The notes under the pieces were generated by a model that did no database searches, was not told the origin of the DNA, and saw nothing but the letters and a program-made list of their open reading frames with translations. Made by a program: the position numbers and the translations under genes. A stretch of 33,189 nt of DNA from Galbitalea sp036491035 (GTDB lineage: Bacteria > Actinomycetota > Actinomycetes > Actinomycetales > Microbacteriaceae): the NCBI GenBank assembly GCA_036491035.1, contig DASXCU010000021.1, positions 1 to 33,189 on the forward strand. Direction: 5' to 3'. Of this stretch, positions 23,365 through 29,740 are shown piece by piece. Within the stretch, counting starts at the first letter, position 1. Every line of letters starts with the position of its first letter.

Positions 23365-23970
23365 CTAGCGCCGGACCGACTCGGGCAGGAGCGCGTCAAT
23401 GCGTTCGCGGTGGCGACGCATTGCTTCTTTGAAGGCCCGAGTTGCCGGCTCGGCCTCGCCGTTCAGCACGAAGTCGTACTGGATGCCATAGAAGTTGTCG
23501 ACGAGTAGCCGCACCTCGAGTGCCGCGGCATCCGGAGCGACGCCGAGCGATGTGAGGGCGCCCTGTCCGATCCGTTGCCAGGTCGCGAAGATCGCTCGGC
23601 TGAAGTCGTGCTTGTCCGGTTCGAGCGCCTCGATCAGTGATGCCTCGAACTCGAGCCGTTGCAGCTGGCGACTGCGCGGCTGGAGCGTCCACTGCCAGGA
23701 CTCCTCGAACCCACGGAAGTAGGCGTCGAGCGTGTCTGGCGCCTCGAGCATCTGCGCTTCGACGGCGACGGTTCGAGTTGATACTGCGGCGACGATCTCG
23801 CTCAGCAGTTCGTCGCGACTTCCGAAGTGGTAGACGAGTGTGTAGGTGCTGAAGCCGAGCGCTTGTGCAATTGTTCGGAACGAGACCGAGGCCAGCGACT
23901 TGTCGAGCAGGTAGTCCAGGATCTCCGCCAGGAGCTGCGGTTTGCGCAGCGGATCTGGATGGCGGGGCAT
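23365..23970 (-). CDS. TetR-family transcriptional regulator
   Basis: A 201-residue dimeric repressor. The N-terminal helix-turn-helix lies at about 27-60: SVSFRTIAQALGFSTYTLVYHFGSRDELL, with the recognition helix STYTLVYHF. The C-terminal ligand domain (DTLDAYFRGFEESWQWTLQP..., LVDNFYGIQYDFVLNG) belongs to the broad TetR type; the inducer is unknown. The region upstream (24003-24063) carries repeated ATAAC-type half-sites, a candidate autoregulatory operator. The gene precedes hisS by 30 nt, so a ligand-responsive regulator may influence hisS expression through read-through, which is inference. Confidence 0.9.
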   Translation of the reverse strand: MPRHPDPLRKPQLLAEILDYLLDKSLASVSFRTIAQALGFSTYTLVYHFGSRDELLSEIVAAVSTRTVAVEAQMLEAPDTLDAYFRGFEESWQWTLQPRSRQLQRLEFEASLIEALEPDKHDFSRAIFATWQRIGQGALTSLGVAPDAAALEVRLLVDNFYGIQYDFVLNGEAEPATRAFKEAMRRHRERIDALLPESVRR

Positions 23971-24002
23971 TGCTCAACTATGGCAGCTTTCCATTCGTTT
24001 GC

Positions 24003-24063
24003 ATAACAGTTGTGAGTAAAATCACTCGTTCTGGATAACGCGCGTTGTGCTAACGACTGTTAT
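24003..24063. promoter_or_regulatory. Candidate operator cluster upstream of tetR
   Basis: ATAACAGTTGT (24003-24013) recurs inverted as ATAACAGTCGT on the minus strand (24063-24053). The latter pairs with ATAAC at 24035-24039 to make a 29-bp dyad (ATAAC-N3-CGTT-N5-AACG-N3-GTTAT, 24035-24063). A smaller dyad GTGA-N6-TCAC lies between. TetR proteins often bind such dyads beside their own gene. Confidence 0.5.
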
Positions 24064-24342
24064 TCCTATACACTTACGTCGCGCTGGTAACCATTTCCCA
24101 CGAAGACTGAGGCTTTCGGGTTTTTCCTCCGGGGGTTGCGGCGCATGATCACGGATCGGCGCTGGGGTGCCGTTCTGACGGACAGAACCGACGGCAATGG
24201 GTATTCCCGTCGGTTCGATTCCGGCTGAGACCCGTATGCCCTGCTAGTGCTGCGTGAGATCGGCTGGTTGGGGTGCCCTTCCCATTCGGGTTGGGGAGGG
24301 CACCGTCCAGCCGCGCTTTGACGCGTTCGGTGCGCGGACTGA
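24064..24342. other. Gene-free stretch with two strong hairpins
   Basis: No protein-like ORF lies here on either strand. GAACCGACGG (24185-24194) pairs perfectly with CCGTCGGTTC (24207-24216). A larger structure has an outer stem CGGCTGG (24261-24267) / CCAGCCG (24307-24313) and an inner 12-bp stem (24272-24283 with 24293-24304, one wobble). The larger hairpin lies 29 nt past the mazG stop and may terminate mazG, although no T-run follows on that strand. The pair could also be part of a small RNA. Confidence 0.5.
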
Positions 24343-25065
24343 TTAGCTACCGGCCTGCTCGGCCGCTCGCATGTCGTCCTGGAGTCCACGGATGGATGCG
24401 CGCAGCGCCCGTTCCGGGTCGAGCCCCCTCGCACGTGCTGCGGCGACGATCGCGAGTAGTTGGTCACCGAGCTCGGCTTCGTCTCGTGCGCTGCCCGGTC
24501 CGTCGACGAGAACACTCCCCGTCTCGATCGTCGGCGCTGGCATCCCGAGCTTGTCCGCCTTGCCGAGCAGCTTGTCGGCGAGAGCTAGTGCGGGCATTCC
24601 CTGCGGGACTCCGTCGAGAACACTCGTGCGCGTGGGCTTTTCGAGCTTCTTGATCTCGTCCCAGCGCACATTGACGTCTGCTGCGGTGTCGCCGGTCAGT
24701 GTCGCGGCGAGTTCGCCGTAGACGTGGGGGTGGCGGCCGACCATCTTCGCTGTCATGTGGGCGGCGACATCCTCGAGCGTGAATTCTTCGCCCGGAGTGT
24801 GGGCGGCGATGTCGGAGTGGAAGATGACCTGGTACAGGACGTCGCCGAGTTCTTCGATGAGCTCGTCGCGGTTGCCGCTCTCGATGGCGTCGATGAGTTC
24901 GTAGGTCTCCTCGACCAGGTATCGAACCAGCGATTCGTGGGTCTGTTCGGCGTCCCACGCGCATCCGCCCGGCGCACGAAGCTGCTCGAGGACGGCGATG
25001 AGCTGGTCGAGCTCGGGGTGGGGTTGCGGCTCGGCCAGCGGTCGGACCGTTTGCTCCTGGGTCAT
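24343..25065 (-). CDS. mazG: MazG nucleoside triphosphate pyrophosphohydrolase
   Basis: A 240-residue enzyme that hydrolyses (d)NTPs, including damaged or non-canonical ones, to NMP and pyrophosphate. The first MazG domain has CAWDAEQTHESLVRYLVEETYELIDAIE with the metal-binding EExxE pattern (around 52-56) and EELGDVLYQVIFHSDIA supplying ExxD. The second half (DEAELGDQLLAIVAAARARGLDPERALR) is a shorter, partly degenerate second domain. Length is typical of actinobacterial forms. The ATG at 25065 is overlapped by a short upstream ORF produced by a 16-bp tandem repeat. No strong Shine-Dalgarno is seen. It follows the FUSC gene by about 100 nt. Confidence 0.93.
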   Translation of the reverse strand: MTQEQTVRPLAEPQPHPELDQLIAVLEQLRAPGGCAWDAEQTHESLVRYLVEETYELIDAIESGNRDELIEELGDVLYQVIFHSDIAAHTPGEEFTLEDVAAHMTAKMVGRHPHVYGELAATLTGDTAADVNVRWDEIKKLEKPTRTSVLDGVPQGMPALALADKLLGKADKLGMPAPTIETGSVLVDGPGSARDEAELGDQLLAIVAAARARGLDPERALRASIRGLQDDMRAAEQAGS

Positions 25066-25076
25066 GGACCTATCTT

Positions 25077-25140
25077 GCTACCGGTCGCCATCGCTACCGG
25101 TCGCCATCGCTACCGGTCGCCATCGCAATTGGTCGCCGTG
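25077..25140. repeat. 16-bp tandem repeat (3 perfect + 1 degenerate copy) before mazG
   Basis: The unit GCTACCGGTCGCCATC occurs three times without a mismatch (25077-25092, 25093-25108, 25109-25124), and a fourth copy matches 11 of 16. The tract begins 11 nt upstream of the mazG ATG. On the minus strand each unit contains ATG GCG ACC GGT, giving three short ORFs; the last ends in TGA overlapping the mazG ATG. Confidence 0.9.
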
Positions 25141-25166
25141 TCTGTCGCACTGCCGGTCGCACTCGG

Positions 25167-26648
25167 CTAGCCGTCCACCTGCAGTTCGTCGCGGAGGGCG
25201 AGCAGCGAGGGTCCGATCGCGACAGGATCGCGCATCGATCGTCGAGCTTCACCGAGCGCCCGTCGCGCTGGCCCCCCAAGGACCGGGTTCGCGCGCACAA
25301 GCGCAGCGCACTCGTGGATGAGCTGCATCCACTGTCCAGGTTTTCGGGCGGTCTTGCGCCATCCGGTCACTCGTTCTAGCGCTCGCCATGGGGCCGCGAC
25401 CTCGTCGAGTTTGTCGAGCGCGGCTCCGAGCTCATGTTCGGTGCGTGGGTTCTGATCGGCTGCGTAGTCGCTGATCGCTCGGAGTCCATCCGCGACGCGC
25501 TTGCGCACCACTCCCTCCGAACGCACCGGAAGGAGAAACCAGGACGCGGTCAGGCCGCACGCGGCACCAACGATGATCGCCAGGATTCGGATCCACAGCT
25601 GCTGGCCCTCCGGCACCGATGCCCCGGCCACCGGCGCGTGGATTGCTGCACCCTGCAGCAGCGTGATCACCAGTGTCATCACGACTGCCCAGGCCGCGTA
25701 GGTCCACTCGCGCAGCCACAGCCCGATGCCGAGAATCGCGAGCAGGACGATTACGAGCAGCGGACCCTGCAGCAGTGGATGCGCCGGCGTCAGCCAGATC
25801 AGACCGACGGATGCGACGACGGTGCCGATCGCGGCGCCGAGAATTCGCAGTCCGCTCTTGTAGAGCACGTCGGCTCGTCCGCGGTTTCCGCTGCAGACGA
25901 TGAATGCGGTGAGGACCACCCACGTCACGTGTTGGGGGAAGAGGAGCGCCCCGAGAGTAAAGGCGGCAGCCAGTGCGACGGCCATCTGGATGGCCATCCG
26001 TGTGCTCGCGATCGGACGAAGGCCCTGCCCTGGCGCAGGCCGAGCGGCGGGCTCGGTCGGCGGAAGGGGCTGCGTCAGGGTATCCGGCTGGGGCTGCGCA
26101 TCCGGCCGGGTCGACGCGTCGAGTGCGACTGGCGGCGCGCTCGGCTTCGGCAGGAACCGCGTGATCTCGGCGAGCACTCGCAGTGCGACCACGATCACCA
26201 GCACGACGACGGAGAGCAGTGCTACGCCGAGCGGCGTCGTTCCCACTCCCCCGCCGGGCGCGATCAGCAGCGTGATGAAGGGAAGCGCGATCAGTGTTCC
26301 GACCCGGGTCCAGAGCGGGCCGAAGCGACGAAGGAAGATCGACAGGAACATGGCGACGACGTACGCCGAAGCTCCCACGATCGGCACGGTCACGAGCAGG
26401 TAGCCGACGCCGGCTGTTGCGAGGCCGACGGCGGGCAGCAGGATGAGTGCTTCGATTCGTCCGCGCCAGGTGAGCACGAGTTTGTTGCGCGAGACGGTCA
26501 TCGCGAGCACCGCTGCGAGCACGAGTGCGCCGGGCTGCGGGTCCACGATCGCCACAAGCCCCACCGCGACGCTCATGCTGACGAGCGTCAGTACCGGCTG
26601 TCGCCAGTTGGTGCGCAGGGGGTGCGCCCGGCGGGACTCGTTCGTCAC
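25167..26648 (-). CDS. FUSC-family membrane transporter (aromatic-acid-exporter-like)
   Basis: A 493-residue membrane protein of the fusaric-acid-resistance / FUSC_2 type. An N-terminal bundle of about five or six membrane helices (about 18-185, including PQPGALVLAAVLAMTVSR) precedes a Pro/Thr/Gln-rich cytoplasmic linker (about 190-225). A second bundle (about 230-390, with STRMAIQMAVALAAAFTLG, the hallmark GNRGRADVLYKSGLRILGAAIGTV and WAVVMTLVITLL) is followed by a soluble helical tail of about 100 residues. The family is thought to export aromatic acids or related toxins, often using the motif seen here. The GTG start overlaps the stop of the DUF222-HNH gene by 4 nt, so expression depends on that gene's promoter. 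Confidence 0.85.
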   Translation of the reverse strand: MTNESRRAHPLRTNWRQPVLTLVSMSVAVGLVAIVDPQPGALVLAAVLAMTVSRNKLVLTWRGRIEALILLPAVGLATAGVGYLLVTVPIVGASAYVVAMFLSIFLRRFGPLWTRVGTLIALPFITLLIAPGGGVGTTPLGVALLSVVVLVIVVALRVLAEITRFLPKPSAPPVALDASTRPDAQPQPDTLTQPLPPTEPAARPAPGQGLRPIASTRMAIQMAVALAAAFTLGALLFPQHVTWVVLTAFIVCSGNRGRADVLYKSGLRILGAAIGTVVASVGLIWLTPAHPLLQGPLLVIVLLAILGIGLWLREWTYAAWAVVMTLVITLLQGAAIHAPVAGASVPEGQQLWIRILAIIVGAACGLTASWFLLPVRSEGVVRKRVADGLRAISDYAADQNPRTEHELGAALDKLDEVAAPWRALERVTGWRKTARKPGQWMQLIHECAALVRANPVLGGPARRALGEARRSMRDPVAIGPSLLALRDELQVDG

Positions 26649-28177
26649 GCCAAAACTCTATTGCCGCTCGCGGGGTCTCGAATCTCTGCCCGTTGGGCCT
26701 CGAGGTCCCGCATGTTTCCCGTTTTGGGTGTGAGCGGTAGGGGTGATTGGGCGGCGTCGACGGTGGGTGGCGGGATCAGCCAGTACTTACCCTCGTCGTT
26801 TCGTCTGGTGTGCCATCCGTTGTTGTGGAAGAGGAGGTGGTGGTGTTTGCAGTAGAGGATTCCGTCGGCGATGTTGGTGTTGCCATGGTCGGCGTCCCAT
26901 TCGTTGATGTGGTGGGATTCGCACCAGGAGACGGATGCGTCGCAGCCGGGGGCTGCGCAGCCGCCCCATTTAACGGCGAGGGCGGTGCGTTGGGTCGGGG
27001 TGAAGAGTCGTTGTTCGCGGCCCACATCCAGGGGTTGCAGGTTTTCGTCGAAGAGGAGCGTGGTGACCCCGCCGGTGCAGTGCAACCGTTTCAGGGACCG
27101 CATCGACATCAGGGCTGAGGTTCCTTCGATCCGCACGATCCCGTCGCCGGACCGGAGGGCTGTGAGGGTGGTCGTCACCCGGATCTGGGGTGCCCCGGAA
27201 CCCAGCAGAAAGTTCGGGTTGGTGGCCGCACCCAGGAGAAGCAACTGCATGAGTGCATCGAAGCCAAGCTGGGCGGGCGTGCGGGTGTTGGCGAGGATGG
27301 TGTCGGCTTTGGCCTCGTCTGTCGGGTCGAAGAACCGGACCGTGCGCAGCTTCGGCGAGATCGCCCGGTGGATGGTCTGTTTGATAAGGACCAGGCTTTC
27401 GGGGTCGAGTTCGAGGATCAGGCGTCCCGCCCCGGTGGCGAGTTCGATGAGCCTGTAGGCGCGGGCTTCGTATTGTTCGTCTTCGCGTACCCGCACGGAT
27501 TCGAGGTCAAGTTCTTCGCGGCGCATCCGGGTCAGCTTCACCAGATGGTCGACATCGAGCCCCGCCGTGCCGTCGGGCCGTACCCGGGCCGCGTCACATA
27601 ACTCTGCGGCGAGGGCGGCGAGTTGCTCGGCGGTGACGGCCGAGTTCGGGACGCCCAGGTTGAAGGAGATCGCGTCGGCCTGCTCGACCGCTAGTTCCCC
27701 GCCGAGCAGGAACCCCGAAAAGACCCGCAACCATGGCTGGGTCGGAACCGACACCTCACCGGTTGCGAGATCGAACGAGCCCTCATCGGCCAGCTCACCC
27801 AACAACACTCCTGCCCGCACCGCGGTCGTTGCCGCCCGCCCTGTGGAACCATGCGTGATCTTCACGAACTGTTCGGCCGTGCGGTGACCGGCCCGCTGCG
27901 CGAGCCCCTCCGACCCCAGCTCGGGTGCGGAGCGGCGGGCGATCTCCCCTGCGATCAACGCCGCGTGGGTCTGCTGCAGCCGTGCTTGCTCCGCGTTCAG
28001 TTTGTTGAGAGAAAGCAACGCGGCCTCGTCGAGCGCGCGATAGTCGAGAACATCGGTGGACACCGACCGGCTCGCAGCCAGGAGGACACCATAGTCGCGC
28101 AGCAGCGGGCTCGCCGCGAGCCCGTCCTGTGCGTGCGCGGCGGCCCGAAACGCTGCCGCGGTGTCGATCGTTTCCAT
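26645..28177 (-). CDS. DUF222 / HNH endonuclease (13E12-like)
   Basis: A 510-residue protein of the multi-copy actinobacterial family that includes the 13E12 repeat proteins of Mycobacterium tuberculosis. Residues about 30-330 are the DUF222 domain (TAEQFVKITHGSTGRAA, LTRMRREELD...). The C-terminal HNH nuclease starts at about 405: a zinc-type CAAPGC (407-412), SWCESHHINEWD (417-428), NIADGILYCKHHHLLFHNNGW (ending 455), so all core Cys, His and Asn residues are present and the enzyme should be active. Its biological target is unknown. Codon 193 is TTA, the only one I found in the window's genes. A perfect LexA box lies 11 nt upstream, on the -10 element. The predicted transcript is leaderless. 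Confidence 0.93.
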   Translation of the reverse strand: METIDTAAAFRAAAHAQDGLAASPLLRDYGVLLAASRSVSTDVLDYRALDEAALLSLNKLNAEQARLQQTHAALIAGEIARRSAPELGSEGLAQRAGHRTAEQFVKITHGSTGRAATTAVRAGVLLGELADEGSFDLATGEVSVPTQPWLRVFSGFLLGGELAVEQADAISFNLGVPNSAVTAEQLAALAAELCDAARVRPDGTAGLDVDHLVKLTRMRREELDLESVRVREDEQYEARAYRLIELATGAGRLILELDPESLVLIKQTIHRAISPKLRTVRFFDPTDEAKADTILANTRTPAQLGFDALMQLLLLGAATNPNFLLGSGAPQIRVTTTLTALRSGDGIVRIEGTSALMSMRSLKRLHCTGGVTTLLFDENLQPLDVGREQRLFTPTQRTALAVKWGGCAAPGCDASVSWCESHHINEWDADHGNTNIADGILYCKHHHLLFHNNGWHTRRNDEGKYWLIPPPTVDAAQSPLPLTPKTGNMRDLEAQRAEIRDPASGNRVLA

Positions 28178-28213
28178 GACTCAATTATCGAACACAGGTT
28201 CGAATGTTGAGTC
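28178..28213 (-). promoter_or_regulatory. LexA (SOS) box and -10 element of the DUF222-HNH gene
   Basis: TCGAAC-ACAG-GTTCGA (28188-28203) is a perfect match to the Gram-positive/actinobacterial LexA box. It lies inside a longer dyad (28178-28213) whose outer arms GACTCAA/TTGAGTC also match. The minus-strand -10 GATAAT (28189-28184) overlaps the box and places the transcription start at about the ATG. LexA bound here would block the promoter. Confidence 0.85.
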
Positions 28214-28241
28214 CAAAAATCGTAATCTGTGGACAACTCCG

Positions 28242-28261
28242 GCGCCCCAAAGCTGGGGCGC
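28242..28261 (-). terminator. Terminator hairpin of the DHA2 exporter gene
   Basis: GCGCCCCA (28242-28249) and TGGGGCGC (28254-28261) form a perfect 8-bp stem with a 4-nt loop, 16 nt past the exporter stop. The nearest T-run on the minus strand is about 20 nt further on, so it may act with that or with Rho. Confidence 0.6.
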
Positions 28262-28276
28262 GGATTAGTGCTCGCC

Positions 28277-29713
28277 CTACGCTTCCGCTGAAACCGCGGG
28301 TGCCGCCGGTGCCGCCACGACGCGCGTGTTCGGCATCGCCAACGCGGCAGCCACGATCACGAGCACCACGATCACGACGCCCGTGAATACCGCCGTCGAC
28401 GAGTCGACGATCAGGTGCACGGACGTCCGCGAGCCCGTCCCGATGATCGCGTTGGCGATTGCACCGAAGACGGCAACGCCGACTGCGCTTCCGATAGACC
28501 GCGAGAACAGCTGCGCGCCGGTCACTACTGCCCGCTGGTTCCACTCGACACTCGACTGGGCCGCGACCAGCGACGGCACTGCGATGAGCCCCATCCCGAG
28601 TCCGATGATGAAGCACGCCACGGCGACCACGGCCAGCGACGGCGAGTGCGCCGTCAGCGCGAGGGTCAGCGACCCGGCGAGCGCGAACACCGAACCGATG
28701 AGTACGGTGTTGCGGAAGCCGAACCGCAGATAGAGCCGCCCGGACTGGGATGCCGCGAGCGGCCATCCGACGGTCAGCGCAGCGAGCGTCAGCCCGGCAA
28801 CCAGCGGAGTCACGTGCAGCGCGCCCTGCAGGAATGACGGAACGTATGCCGAGAGAGCGATTGTGATCCCGCCGACCCCGAGGTTCACGAATGCGGACGA
28901 CACGAGCAGCCGCCGCGAGAACACCCACAGCGGCAGCACCGGTTCGGTGGCTCTTCGTTGCACGATCACGAAAGCGACCAGCATCAGTCCGCCGAGCACG
29001 AATGCGCCCACGCTGACCGGCGCATCCCACGGCCACGCGACACCACCCTCGAGCACGGCGAGGATGAGGAGGGTCAGCCCGATGGTGACCAGCGACGCTC
29101 CCAGGAAGTCGACCTTATGCCGAACCTTGGTGATCTTCTCGTGCAGTGCGCGGGCGATCATCAGCGCCGCGAGGATCGAGAGCGGGACATTGACGAAGAA
29201 GATCCAGCGCCACGACACGTACTGCGAGAAGACTCCCCCGAGCGTCGGTCCGATGACCGAGGCGAGTCCCCACACGCTCGCGATGTAGCCCTGCGCTTTC
29301 GCGCGCTCCTGGACCGTGTAGATGTCGCCGGCGATCGTGATCGACATCGGCGCGACCGCCCCCGCGCCAAGCCCCTGCACGACGCGGAATGCGATCAGGG
29401 ACGGCATGCTCCATGCGAACCCGCAGAGAATCGACCCGAGCAGGAACAGCCCGATGCCGATGAGCATGATCGGCTTACGGCCAATGGTGTCGGCGAGCTT
29501 CGAGTACACCGGCACCGTGACCGCCTGCACGAGCAGGTACACCGAGAACAGCCACGGGAATGCCTCAGCGTTGCCGACATCTTTGACGATGGATGGCACG
29601 GCCGTCGCGATGATCGTCCCGTCGATGGCCACCAGGCCCGTCGCCAGCATGAGGGCGACGAGGATGGGACCTCGCTCGGAGCGGAATCCAACGTTTACGG
29701 GCGCGGCAGTCAC
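28277..29713 (-). CDS. DHA2-type MFS multidrug exporter
   Basis: A 478-residue major facilitator in the EmrB/QacA drug-exporter group. The N-terminal VAIDGTIIATAVPSIVKD (28-45) is the typical helix-1 motif (D1) of DHA2 proteins. KLADTIGRKPIM is motif A, FRVVQGLGAGAVAP the motif B region, and WGLASVIGPTLGGVFSQYVSWRWIFFVNVP contains the antiporter motif C and the family-wide WRWIFFVN. About 14 hydrophobic segments are visible. GTG start at 29713 has only a weak ribosome-binding site. It lies 27 nt downstream of the Ig-like membrane protein and could be its co-transcribed partner. Substrate unknown; no regulator gene lies beside it. Confidence 0.9.
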   Translation of the reverse strand: MTAAPVNVGFRSERGPILVALMLATGLVAIDGTIIATAVPSIVKDVGNAEAFPWLFSVYLLVQAVTVPVYSKLADTIGRKPIMLIGIGLFLLGSILCGFAWSMPSLIAFRVVQGLGAGAVAPMSITIAGDIYTVQERAKAQGYIASVWGLASVIGPTLGGVFSQYVSWRWIFFVNVPLSILAALMIARALHEKITKVRHKVDFLGASLVTIGLTLLILAVLEGGVAWPWDAPVSVGAFVLGGLMLVAFVIVQRRATEPVLPLWVFSRRLLVSSAFVNLGVGGITIALSAYVPSFLQGALHVTPLVAGLTLAALTVGWPLAASQSGRLYLRFGFRNTVLIGSVFALAGSLTLALTAHSPSLAVVAVACFIIGLGMGLIAVPSLVAAQSSVEWNQRAVVTGAQLFSRSIGSAVGVAVFGAIANAIIGTGSRTSVHLIVDSSTAVFTGVVIVVLVIVAAALAMPNTRVVAAPAAPAVSAEA

Positions 29714-29740
29714 CTTGGGTTCAATGCCCGCGGGCCGGGA

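Noticed and set aside
24155..24232. Possible tRNA gene around a T-arm-like element
   Set aside because: A T-arm can be drawn (24209-24225), but no matching acceptor strand, D arm or anticodon arm is found upstream.
24066..24515. Minus-strand ORF of 149 codons across the gap and the end of mazG
   Set aside because: Its composition is not protein-like, it overlaps mazG and has no start signal.
25077..25140. CRISPR-like array
   Set aside because: The units are 16 bp and directly abutting, with no spacers and no cas genes; this is a simple tandem repeat.
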